From assembly GCA_034698045.1 (NCBI GenBank), contig JAQGAU010000629.1, positions 1 through 25,477 of the forward strand: DNA of 25,477 nucleotides. The letters run 5' to 3'. Under the pieces are notes generated by a model that was not told the DNA's origin, made no database searches, and saw only the letters and a list, made by a program, of their open reading frames with translations. This DNA is from Paramacrobiotus richtersi (lineage: Eukaryota; Tardigrada; Eutardigrada; Parachela; Macrobiotidae). Position numbers and translations under genes: made by a program. Positions 1 through 9,309 of this stretch are shown here, in pieces; within the stretch, counting starts at the first letter, position 1; each line of letters opens with the position of its first letter.

Positions 1-125
1 GTCATGCAATGAAAATGAAGGAGAAATGAAAGAATAAACTAAGTACTCCGGAAACATAATCTGAACATTTGTTCAGCATTCTTGCAGCTCTGTGGCCGAT
101 GCCGCAGCAAGTACAACTGCAGTTA

Positions 126-1190
126 TTATCTAAGGCTGAAATACCACATCAAAGGGTCAAAGACCATCTGCAGAGAAAACAACATAGACGTCACACTGAA
201 TACCGTGTTGGACGGCCGAATGTTGAGAAAAGAAAGAAAAAACCAGTAAACGTCAGCCGGGATCCAGCACACGACAACGCTAACCGACGTCATAGTCAGC
301 ACGATAAACGGCTTCACCTTCTTACGGCGGGCTGCAGCCGCTTGCGGTGGTACGACCGGACTGGCCTGCGCTTTCTCTTGTGGCACTACGCTGACCACTT
401 GGGTTCTCCCAGCATTTGTACTCGATACGGCGTTAAGTATGACCACTTGCTTCACCATGCCAACTTTCCCGTCTTTTCCTTGCCACCGGTTGATAATGAT
501 GAAAATATACATGGAGATGACGAGGACAACAGGAACCAGCCGATCCAAAACAAAGTCCGCACGATTCCATCCTAGCATGGTCCCCGTAACCATCGGGCAG
601 CCTCCTAGTGTTTCCGGTGGACGGGAGTAGAGCAGATCCACGAGAAACGGCGGAAACGGGACCAAGTGCACGTACCCGATCATTCCTAAACCGATGAACA
701 CGGCCGTCTTTTTGTTATGGTACTGTCGATACAGAATCGGGTACTGGATCGCCCACAATCGGTTCACCGAAATCAGAACATGAGCGAACGGTGGTATGAC
801 ACTGACGACCCTGTTGAAATACATGTATATTACGCACAACCCGTGTCCAAACGTCCACTTTCCATACAGTGTTACGAGCGTTCCAATAGGACGGACGAAA
901 CTCAGGTGAAGAATGTTAGTGATGAATATCACGATCAGGTAGATGGTGAACGATGAGATGTGGACTTGTGGTAAGGACTGAAATATCAACACCATCAGGT
1001 TCAAAATGAAAGATGTAATGTGGACGGCTATGGCCCCAGCCAGCCATGGTGTCCAGCCTAGTTGAGCGACGGGGTCACGGGTCGCATTCGAAATCAGTAT
1101 CGTGGCATTCCATTCAGAGTTTGACCAAAGAATGGAAATATTGACTGTGGCATTTCCGTTTTTCCAGACAGATGCTCCGTCGATTGTCAT
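126..1190 (-). CDS. Orphan class A (rhodopsin-like) G-protein-coupled receptor, intronless
   Basis: A 354-residue protein with seven hydrophobic segments at about residues 47-70, 80-104, 115-145, 161-186, 214-236, 294-320 and 326-352. Family marks seen: Cys119 at the top of TM3 and Cys198 in loop 2 (the usual disulfide pair), CWIP at 308-311 in TM6, and DPLMWY at 345-350 in place of NPxxY. The DRY triad is replaced by NRL (143-145). The N-terminus has no signal peptide but carries four N-glycosylation sequons (N13, N17, N28, N35). Loop 3 is long and ends in a basic RRKKVK stretch next to TM6. The start is the first ATG, in a good context (ACCATGA); the frame is open about 11 codons further upstream without another ATG. 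The protein stops four residues after the TM7 tyrosine, so helix 8 and the C-tail are missing. It should act in the plasma membrane; the ligand is not recognisable. A lost 3' exon is possible but no clear donor is visible. Confidence 0.85.
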   Translation of the reverse strand: MTIDGASVWKNGNATVNISILWSNSEWNATILISNATRDPVAQLGWTPWLAGAIAVHITSFILNLMVLIFQSLPQVHISSFTIYLIVIFITNILHLSFVRPIGTLVTLYGKWTFGHGLCVIYMYFNRVVSVIPPFAHVLISVNRLWAIQYPILYRQYHNKKTAVFIGLGMIGYVHLVPFPPFLVDLLYSRPPETLGGCPMVTGTMLGWNRADFVLDRLVPVVLVISMYIFIIINRWQGKDGKVGMVKQVVILNAVSSTNAGRTQVVSVVPQEKAQASPVVPPQAAAARRKKVKPFIVLTMTSVSVVVCWIPADVYWFFLSFLNIRPSNTVFSVTSMLFSLQMVFDPLMWYFSLR

Positions 1191-1290
1191 GGTTGCAACT
1201 TTTCCAGTATTAACCTCCGTCACAGCCCTAAGGCAGCTGACAGAGTAAGGATAGAAAACTGGCCCCTTATCGAGACTCGAGCCAAAGCGC

Positions 1291-1296
1291 CTTATA
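1291..1296 (-). promoter_or_regulatory. TATA-like element for the GPCR gene
   Basis: Reads TATAAG on the minus strand, about 100 bases before the receptor ATG. Suitable spacing for a start near 1265; no strong initiator seen. Confidence 0.3.
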
Positions 1297-1299
1297 AGT

Positions 1300-2844
1300 C
1301 CAGAACCATGAGAAAATTAATGTTTAGTCTGTTCCTGTTCGTGCTTCATTTCATATAATTAAATTTTGAGACTGATCATGACATTTTTCTTGCATTGTAT
1401 TACATTTCCATGATTTCCTGAAAAATCGATTTCTCTGTGATCGGCCGAAGCGACGCGGAGGTGCGCCTCTACCTTCAGCCAAAATGGGTTTCGTGTTGCG
1501 TGCCGCGATCGGTCGGTCAGTCACGACACAAAACAAAACGTTCTTATTACGGTAACCACTTAGGAGAATGAGATATACGTTTATGCTTACAGCCAGTCAA
1601 AATGTGTGTTCCTTCGCTTCGGCCGTACCCTTTCGCGGTATGGTATGCACATTTTAAACTATCGCGAAGTAAATGCTTTACTTCAAAATGAACCATCAAA
1701 TCGGACATCATGACTCGAGGAAATTAGAACCTTTAATTTCCGTTTCCACACTTAAATTCGTCGGTTTTCTTATCGAGCCGACAGTATCGTCTAGACCACA
1801 AGGTCATCTTCTGTGTCATTACATATCATCCCGCTACATAACTTCCTTATCGATCTGAGTACACCTCTTTATAATCACACAACTTGCCGCCTGCATCGGT
1901 GTCCGGTTGCATAATACCTTATAATTAAAACATATTCTTTGTAATCAATTGCAAACAACTTAACTACAGTATGCAACCGACTACACAGCTTATTTCTCAG
2001 AATACTATAGGGACTTCGTACGTACCCAGACTCCAGAGTAGTCCATGGATAAAAGTTGTTCAACAGCTACAAGAGACCAACGATGAGAACTTCCAGTGCC
2101 TTTATGAAGTACTGCATACACGCGCTATTTTTTGGTTGTTACAGAGCACTGTACCTAGCAATTTACAGCAACCAACGAGTATACAGAGTGCTTGCTTACA
2201 AAGCCGCTTGTAAGCCGGCTGCCGTAAACATCTTACACCGAGATATAAGACTGCTTATTATGTACATTTTTGCATCGTGGTGTGGAATAAGTATACAATG
2301 AAAGGTGAGACGGTAGAAGTACTGTCTTTTTTAATTTCCAGGTGACATTTGCAACAACTCACTTACTACTCTCCATTAATTTCTGTGATCATGACTTGCA
2401 TGCAGGAAGCGTGAGGAATTTAAACCAGTCGTTTTAATTTCCTAAGATAAATTCGGCGTTCTAATCACATAGTATGGTGGATCGTTTTCTGTGTCAGTAA
2501 TCAGTATGTACATAATTACCTTCTTGAAGCATGTCTCTTAATAATTATATTATTACAGGAATATTGCAGTAGTTCCACTGTTATAATTCAAGGCCGAACT
2601 GCCGGTTGAAAGCCATAATTGCAAGTCGCAGTACATACTGTCGTTTGTAATGGAAAACAAAGTTGTGCATTTGACCACAGCAGGTGAAATACAACAAAAC
2701 AAATGTTGCAAAACAAAAATATGCAGCAAAAAGCTTGAAAAATTTGTGTGGCTTTTTGGCAAACGATAACTCCTGCATTGTATATATTCTTGACGACGGG
2801 TAGTCTACAGATATCTCTGAGACCAGAATTTGCACTGTAGGTGA
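1300..2844. other. Non-coding spacer
   Basis: About 1.5 kb without a supportable gene. Short open frames here lack signal peptides, splice partners or recognisable motifs. Small GC-rich dyads occur near 1455-1470 (GAGG-TGCG-CCTC) and an imperfect hairpin near 1664-1686. Confidence 0.5.
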
Positions 2845-3249
2845 GAAACAGGCCAATGCTCCCCCTTTAGTCTGGCGAGTCCCGACCCCTGCGAAGCGGC
2901 GACTTAGATTCGCCCCTGTCTGCTGCAGAAAGCCAGGTGATGACAAAAAACAACCGCCATGTTTATTGAACCATCGTCGAATGAACATGAAATTAAAAGC
3001 GCAGTTTAAAAGGGTTTCTTGTTGCTTTGCTCGAAAACCATTCGACTGCCAATTTTGGCGTTGACACTCTGTCAGGCCAAGGAGAATTTCGTCAACAATT
3101 TTTGTACATCAAAACCTAGCGCGGTTCATTGGCGAAAATAGCCGCAAAATGAGTGGAGCTTCGGGAGCAATACAGTATATGGGACAGAATTCGGGTAAGA
3201 ATAACGGCTTTATTACAGGGCGCGCACCAGTGTATTTTTTGTAACAAGA

Positions 3250-3750
3250 CGCCGGTCAGTGGTTCGAAGTGTACAAGAGCGCCCAAGCTGGACAGGACTA
3301 CCCAGTTCTCTCGGTCATCCCGGAAGCCAACGTGCAATGCGGCAGCGTCAAGCCAGGTTTCTACGCAAACGATGGAGCTGGAAAATGCCAGGCCTTTGAC
3401 CGCTGCGATATCAACGGAAATCAGACCAGCTACCTCTGCCCCAACATGACGGTACGCATAATCGTATCACTGAAACCAAACAACTGTTAAAAGCTAATTC
3501 TTCTCTATCTTTCAAACAGCTCTTCAACCAAATCACCCTGGTTTGCGACTGGTTCTGGAACGTGGACTGCGCCAAAGTGCGCACGTTCTATGATTACTCG
3601 AACAGCCGCCTCTACCAGGAGGGAGTTGCGCTTTTGGATGACGAGCCCGATTTCGTCTTGACAATTACCGGAGCCGTTGCTGGTCAAGCGAAATCTGGAG
3701 ATGTTGTGGTTAAGAAACCCAAAGGAAAAAAGCTCGCGAAGAATCATTAA
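3250..3750 (+). pseudogene. Inverted 3' half of a chitin-binding (CBM14) protein gene
   Basis: Two intact exons: 3250-3451 (ends ACG|GTACGC) and 3520-3750 (acceptor TTTCAAACAG, stop TAA). Together they encode the C-terminal CBM14 domain with all six cysteines, the intron (68 bp) lying between cysteines 4 and 5 exactly as in the intact gene at 6716-8233. The last 62 residues are identical to those of the intact gene; the five base differences over that stretch are all silent. The 5' end is missing: reading upstream, a TAA occurs at 3242 in frame and no ATG or promoter belongs to it, because the first part of the gene lies on the opposite strand at 3981-4617. Probably not expressed as a normal protein, though the frame, splice sites and poly(A) signals have survived. 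Use from an upstream transposed or cryptic first exon cannot be excluded. Confidence 0.8.
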
Positions 3751-3893
3751 TCCTTCGTCATGTTGTGGGATAAGGACGCCAGTCTTTTATTTTTTCTGCA
3801 TTTGGAACACAGAGCTTTAATTTGCGATTTTTCAGTTGTTAGCAACATAGCAACGTTGCTGTGTCTTAGATTGTTAATATTAACTGTGCTTAA

Positions 3894-3920
3894 AATAAAG
3901 CTGGCCTTTAAGGAAATAAA
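3894..3920 (+). terminator. Poly(A) signals of the inverted fragment
   Basis: Two AATAAA hexamers (3894-3899 and 3915-3920), 144-170 bases after the TAA. Their counterparts on the other strand sit at 6563-6568 and 6533-6538 in the intact copy. Confidence 0.6.
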
Positions 3921-3980
3921 CACACAATGATAAAACTGTCTTTGTCCTTGTGAATTGAATAGCTAGTGGCACAAGCTCTA

Positions 3981-4617
3981 TCCATTTTGCTCTTGTCATT
4001 GCTTAGCTGAGCTAATGCAGAAAATACTTTGGGGCTCTGGTCACCGGCGGCACGTTTCTCCTGTAAATAACCATATTCCGTTTCTGTTAGGCACCGATAC
4101 AGTAATGATAAGATGACAGTGTTGTGGATCATTTAGGCTTACGATCTGGTGCTGGGATTCTTGCTTGGGAGCGTCGATCTTGTTCTTAGTAAATCTCTCA
4201 ATATTGCTTAGTTGAGCCAGGGCGGAGATCGAAGACTTTGGGATTCTGATCACCGGCAGCTCGCTTGTACTGATGAAACCGAAACACCATTACAATATTT
4301 ATAAATAATATCTAACAAGCGTTGTGAACTTTTTGAAGCAATTTTGCTTGTTACCGGTTTTGGATAACAAGATTTAACCGTTTATTGTCGTGATCGCATA
4401 CAATGCGAAATAATGTAAAATCACACTGCGTAGTACAGTTTAATGTTTAACCGAATGGACATTGGATATATTAATATAAAGAACAGTTATACTAAATGGT
4501 TAACGTTACGGTTACAGTAGTGCGTTAACAGCAGAAGTACTCTAGAAGTACTCTAAAACTCTTACCACCACTGCTGCACATCGCCACCATGGATAGGAGT
4601 CCAATTATCGCCTTCAT
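3981..4617 (-). pseudogene. 5' half of the broken chitin-binding gene
   Basis: Reads on the minus strand. Leader exon 4566-4617 encodes a signal peptide starting MKAIIGLLSMVAMC, cognate to the leader of the intact copy but 8 bases shorter before the donor, which shifts the phase. The next piece, 4143-4269 (acceptor CATCAG, donor ATC|GTAAGC), starts YKRAAGDQNP, then has four extra bases (GATC) after GTCTTC that shift the frame. After ALAQLSN it jumps to the end of what should be exon 3, so the whole first CBM14 domain is deleted. A further piece starts at 4060 (EKRAAGDQSPKVFSALAQLS) and is cut inside the Met-Asp codons at 3981, where the inversion begins; the other half of that exon is at 3250 on the plus strand. 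Several independent lesions make this a pseudogene. Confidence 0.8.
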
Positions 4618-4880
4618 TTTGCGGAAGTGTGCAGATAACCAGAATGAAAACTGTATTTGAATGAAAATACATTGATAAATGGTTGACGATGTTTATTGTC
4701 GCCATCAACGGTTTATGTACGGATTCTTCACATTGTCCGATACAGCACAACGAATCTTGCATCGAGATTCGAGAGCGAAAGAAATCGGTGCCGATACCAT
4801 GCGCATGCTGGATAATTAGAACACCACATCGATTAGTAAGTGTATTATTCGAGACAGTTGCGCTACAGAAGTACATGCAG

Positions 4881-5894
4881 TTTATTTACATACATATTTT
4901 CCAAATGTCCATGTCAATGTCAATGTCAATGTCATATACAGTGTATCTGTACATATTTCCTAAAGTTTTTAGATTCTTTATGGGAAAAACCACTCCATTA
5001 ATTGACCCTTACGTAGCCAGAAACTGAGTGGACATTACATAAAGAAAATCATCAGGACAAGGGAGCCCGACGGGATGGTAGCTTTTACGATCTAACAACC
5101 AGTACACTTTGATTTACTAATGCATGGCGCTCAGTTTTTTCTGTTCTGCGACTGCGGAATACAACAGCTGCGATTTCCATTGGTTATCCGTCCGACCCTT
5201 GGTGGTTACGAAGACCAAAATATCAGCTTTCTAATTTGTACACTTTTCCGACAATCTAAACAGAAAAGCCCAAAAGATCCACAAAGAGAAACGAACAATA
5301 AGCAAATACTGAATTACCATGACGTTGTAAGGTCAGATTACGGTATTATTCGATTCCATAAACAGATTCCTCGATCACTCCGCCATCATTTCACCCGCAG
5401 ATTTGCCTAGTATTAAGGCTCCTTTTGTAAAATGAACTCTTTCGTATTCTACTGTCTCTCATCAGATTGGAGCGACAGCAGATAGTCCACGGGACCACGT
5501 CTGAGCACTGTTAACAGAACGAGGCAGTCGCACTCCATCCGGAGCGAGGAAAACGATTCTCCAGAGCATTACGAATACAATCCGATAAACAAAGTCAGTT
5601 TAAAGTTAAAAAATAACAAGCACATACAATTCATATCATAGCACTATCAAAATACATGTTTCATATTTATATTAAAAATATATAGGACATGACCAGACCA
5701 GGATCGGGCGTTTTGCATTCGCGTTACCTGAATCTGAATATGACTTTCCAGTTTTCGACTGCATTTGGATATTCCGTAGTGTGTTAAACATGCCATGCAA
5801 CAAAAACGCATGATAAATTTGTATAATTCGAGTAAAAGATATCTCATGCAAATTGCAACGTGTTGTTCTAGATCTGTAGTCTAGCGATTTTTTA
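4881..5894. other. Spacer between the duplicated units
   Basis: About 1 kb of mostly A/T-rich DNA with no supportable gene. Open frames at 5120-5410 (plus) and 5647-5847 (minus) lack recognisable features. Confidence 0.5.
4905..4934 (+). repeat. Hexamer microsatellite (ATGTCA)n
   Basis: ATGTCC followed by about four copies of ATGTCA, just outside the 5' flank of the broken gene. Confidence 0.85.
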
Positions 5895-6167
5895 GGCCAA
5901 AATCTGAACCAATACCCTCTTTAGTTTGGCGAGCCCTGACCCCTGAGAATTAAGCGGCGACTTAGATTCGCCCATGGCTGTAGAAAGCCCGGTGACTACA
6001 AAAACCAGTCGCCATGTTCATCGAATAATCTTCGAATGAATTTGAAAGAAGGAGCGTTTAAAAAAGGTTTCTGTTGCTTGCTCGAAAAGCATCCGCCTGC
6101 CAGTTTTGGTACTGGCATTATGGCAGGCCAGGGAAAATTTCCTATAGCATTTTCGTACATCAAAACT

Positions 6168-6343
6168 GTGGTGTACTAAGGTTCTCGAGATAACACATGC
6201 AGCGACAATCCGATACTGGACTTAGCAACTACGATTGTACATTGCTGCCTACGTACAGTTACACAGTTTCAGTTGCATTGTGTTGTGTTGAGATAGGAGA
6301 TGGTCAGATACGAGATGCAGTACTTTATTGTTCGAAACACCAC
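6168..6343. mobile_element. Candidate 176-bp MITE-like insertion
   Basis: Present in the right duplicate and absent at the matching point of the left (near 3110, ACATCAAAACCTAGCG). It begins GTGGTGT and ends ACACCAC, a 7-bp perfect terminal inverted repeat, and AAAAC occurs on both sides as a possible short target duplication. No coding capacity. A deletion from the left unit is the alternative, but the terminal repeats at the exact edges favour insertion. Confidence 0.55.
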
Positions 6344-6532
6344 AAAAACCTAACGCGGCTCATTGGCGAACGCAGCTGCAATATGTTTGGACCTGTAGAA
6401 GTACTGGATGGATGTGAAAAAAATTCGGTTATGTACTTATACAAGTACGGCTTTATTACAGGGCGCGCACCAGTGCTTTTTTTGTAGCAAGACAGAGCTT
6501 GATTCATATAAAGCAAAAGACTGTTATCATTG

Positions 6533-6568
6533 TTTATTCATTTCGTTTTTTTAAAGACCAGCTTTATT
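6533..6568 (-). terminator. Poly(A) signals of the intact chitin-binding gene
   Basis: AATAAA on the minus strand at 6563-6568 and again at 6533-6538, about 150-180 bases after the stop; both are conserved in the inverted fragment. Confidence 0.6.
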
Positions 6569-6715
6569 CTAAGTACCGCTATTAATCAATGCAACGGATT
6601 AACAACCTAAGAAATAGATTAGTAACAACTGAAAAAGCGCAAGTTAGAACTCTTGGCTCCAAATGAGAAAGAGGTTACAGATTGGCGTCCTTATCCCACA
6701 ATATGACGAAGGATT

Positions 6716-8233
6716 CTAATGATTCTTCGCTAGCTTTTTTCCTTTGGGTTTCTTGACGACAACATCTCCAGATTTCGCTTGACCAGCAACGGCTCCGGTA
6801 ATTGTCAAGACGAAATCGGGCTCGTCATCCAAAAGGGCAACTCCCTCCTGGTAGAGGCGGCTGTTCGAGTAATCATAGAACGTGCGCACTTTGGCGCAGT
6901 CCACGTTCCAGAACCAGTCGCAAACCAGGGTGATTTGGTTGAACAGCTGTTCGAAAGATAGAGAAGAATTAGCCGTAGTTCTTACCAGTTTCTATTAATG
7001 CAGACTTATGCAGTACACTGTTGCGTAATACGTACAGTCATGTTGGGACAGAGGTAGCTGGTTTGGTTTCCGTTAATATCGCATCGGTCAAAGGCCTGGC
7101 ATTTTCCAGCTCCATCGTTTGCATAGAAACCTGGCTTGACGCTGCCACACTCAACACCGGCTGCGGGGATTACCGAAAGTGTGGGAAAATCCTGTCCGGG
7201 TTTGGCGTTTTGGTAGACATCGAACATCTGACCCGCATCCATCTTGCTCTTGTCATTGCTTAGTTGAGCCAAAGCAGAAAAGACTTTGGGGCTCTGGTCG
7301 CCAGCGGCACGTTTCTCCTATAAATAACCGTATTCCATTTCAGTTAGACACCGATACAGTAAGGATTAGAACACAGTGTTGCGAATCATTTTTACTTACG
7401 ATCTTGTGCTTGAGCTTCTTGCCTTTGGAAGGCTTCTTGACCACTCCTCCAGAAGCTGACTGGCCGGCTGTGGCTCCGGTGATGACCAGCACGAAATCGG
7501 GTTCGTCATCCAAAAGAGGAACGCCTTCTTGGTAGAGACGGCTGTTGGAGTAGTCATAGAAAGTGCGCACTTTAGCACAATCGACATTCCAGAACCAGTC
7601 GCAAACCAGGGTGATTTGGTTGAAGAGCTGCGCAAATAACAGTGTGTAGGCTACCAAAAACTGTTTTATTACGGCGATACGATTATGTATACCGTCATGT
7701 TGGGGCAGAGGTAGCTGGTCTGGTTTCCGTTAATGTCGCATCGGTCAAAGGCTTGGCATTTGCCGGCTCCATCGTTAGCATAGAAACCTGGCTTGACGCT
7801 GCCGCACTGGACGTTAGCAGTAGGAATCTCCGTTAGGGTTGGGTAGTCCTGACCGGCTTTGGCATTGTTGTAAACATCAAACCACTGACCGGCGTCCATC
7901 TTGCTTCTGTCATTGCTGAGTTGGGCCAGTGCGGAGAAGACTTTTGGACTCTGATCACCGGCAGCTCGTTTGTGCTGAAAGAACCAAGAAACATCATTTA
8001 GAAAAAGACTTCTGGCTTTAGCAGTAAATTTGCTTATCATCAGTTCAGTAGGATAACACAAAAACGTTGCTTGCATTATAGTAATATAGATTTTTAAGTA
8101 AATGGAATATATAACTTATAAGAAGCAGTTACCAAATAACAGAGTTTACAATAGTACACAGCAATGCAGTTCTCACCACTGCTGCGCTTCTGCACACCGC
8201 AACCACGGATAGGAGAGCAATTATCGCTTTCAT
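6716..8233 (-). CDS. Secreted protein with two chitin-binding type-2 (CBM14) repeats, five exons
   Basis: Minus-strand exons: 8177-8233, 7693-7974, 7400-7627, 7036-7317 and 6716-6946, all joined by phase-0 GT-AG introns; 359 residues. Residues 1-19 are a signal peptide (MKAIIALLSVVAVC...). Then two 170-residue repeats follow, 20-189 and 190-359, each encoded by a 94-codon plus a 76-codon exon. Each starts with a Lys-Arg pair (HKRAAGDQSP, EKRAAGDQSP), has an acidic/helical lead, a six-Cys CBM14 domain (C76, 92, 98, 109, 122, 130; C246, 262, 268, 279, 292, 300; spacing 15-5-10-12-7) and a Lys-rich tail. The motif FNQITLVCDWFWNVDC is the typical aromatic chitin-binding core. By family it should bind chitin in cuticle or gut lining, like arthropod CPAP/peritrophin proteins. 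The KR pairs could allow cleavage into two single-domain proteins. Unspliced read-through after exon 3 meets a stop, which would also give a one-domain form. Confidence 0.88.
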
Positions 8234-8311
8234 ATTGTGTGACAGGATGCACGAAATCCGAAAGAAGAAGAAATACGCCGAACAACTGTTGACGGTGTTT
8301 GTTGTAGACAG

Positions 8312-8330
8312 CAACGGTTTATGTACGGAT
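8312..8330 (-). promoter_or_regulatory. Conserved promoter block of the chitin-binding genes
   Basis: CAACGGTTTATGTACGGAT (plus strand) occurs unchanged at 4706-4724 in the broken copy, about 90 bases before the leader ATG in both. On the minus strand it contains TACATAAACC, a weak TATA-like element. A second conserved block, GATACAGCACAACGAATCTT, lies just upstream. Conservation against a diverged background suggests core promoter function. Confidence 0.4.
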
Positions 8331-8430
8331 TTTTTTCGTTCCCGATACAGCACAACGAATCTTACATCGAGAACGAAAGAAAACGATGCTAATTCATGCT
8401 GGGTAATTAGTGTTGAAGAACGCCAAGCAC

Positions 8431-9309
8431 ATTAACTATTTGCCGCTTTGGGTATCGGCTACTGTCTACCATAAATATCATATCTGCTGTCTGGTTACTA
8501 GACTCATTAATACTGCATTAAAGTGTCACCACTAATTCTGCAGTAGCTGCATACTCTTACGACATCTCATACAAAAATGTATCACGAGGTGATATATGGA
8601 ATTCACTGCAATATTAATGGTGAAGAGTATAGCGAAAATGTCGGTGTTCATTTATCGATATACACAAACGGTGCAAACGGTAAGTAAGTACAAACGGTAC
8701 AATATTAAAAAATTATGACAAATGACATTGTGCAAAAGGACGAACGGTACGAAATACACAATATTTTGATATTTTTTGAAATATATTTGCTTGTGCTGTA
8801 CAATTTAGCACTCCTTGAGATTTTGGTGTGCTCTGTGTTTGGCGTCGGGCAGGTGATCCATGTTTTTCCGGTATTCAGTGCGGATGAATACACTTCTGCC
8901 TTTGTCTACCGCCGGCACAAGATTATGGCTCCTAAATTCCTAATCGTTGCTGGTCACGGTCATCGGATCACCGCACGTTTTCCTCGTTGACTACTTTAGT
9001 TTATATGGGAATGGTTTTTTTCTTATCCGCTGTGATTATTTTTTATATCTCAGCGTTGACGAAAAATTTTATTACGTCTGTTTTCGAGCATATAAGTATT
9101 TCTGTCAATACATCTATGTACATCTGTATGGCACGTATCTGCATCTGTACATCTGTATATGTACCTATACATCTGTACGTATACCAAGACCAATTCAGTC
9201 TGATACTTTGCGGTAGCGAGTGTTTCATTCTCAGAATAAAAGGAATTGGCGAGAATTAAAGCGTTTAAGCGCATGCATCAGATATTTCCTTTTGTTATGC
9301 TGTCATTTT
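8431..9309. other. Spacer with simple repeats
   Basis: No supportable gene. AAACGGT recurs three or four times at 8665-8750. Open frames between 8705 and 9274 are low-complexity and overlap the repeat at 9110-9186. Confidence 0.5.
9110..9186 (+). repeat. Degenerate (TGTACATC)n repeat
   Basis: Irregular run of ACATCTGTA/TGTATATG-type units; explains the Tyr/Cys/Ile-rich open frames in this stretch. Confidence 0.75.

Larger units (their letters stand above)
2845..4880. repeat. Tandem duplication, left unit (broken chitin-binding locus)
   Basis: Direct duplicate of the unit at about 5895-8430. Matching blocks in the same order are the 3' flank (CTTTAGTCTGGCGAG near 2869 against CTTTAGTTTGGCGAG near 5920, onward to GGCGCGCACCAGTG), the transcribed region, the leader exon and the 5' flank (CAACGGTTTATGTACGGAT in both). 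By eye the non-coding parts are roughly 75-85% alike. Within this unit the segment 3250-3980 lies in the opposite orientation. Outer edges are approximate. Confidence 0.85.
5895..8430. repeat. Tandem duplication, right unit (intact chitin-binding locus)
   Basis: Holds the 3' flank, intact five-exon gene and 5' flank in uninterrupted order. Longer than the left unit mainly because of the 176-bp insertion at 6168-6343 and because the left unit has lost the first CBM14 region. Edges are approximate. Confidence 0.85.

Noticed and set aside
69..575. 168-codon plus-strand open frame
   Set aside because: Lies wholly antisense to the GPCR and has no features of its own.
2581..2988. 135-codon minus frame with a hydrophobic segment
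   Set aside because: Crosses the edge of the duplicated flank, is not kept in the other copy and has no motif.
3176..3219. Possible donor (GGGTAAGAATAA) and acceptor (TTTATTACAG) before the inverted fragment, offering a new first exon
   Set aside because: The ATG and donor are not present in the paralogous flank, and TAA at 3242 closes the needed frame.
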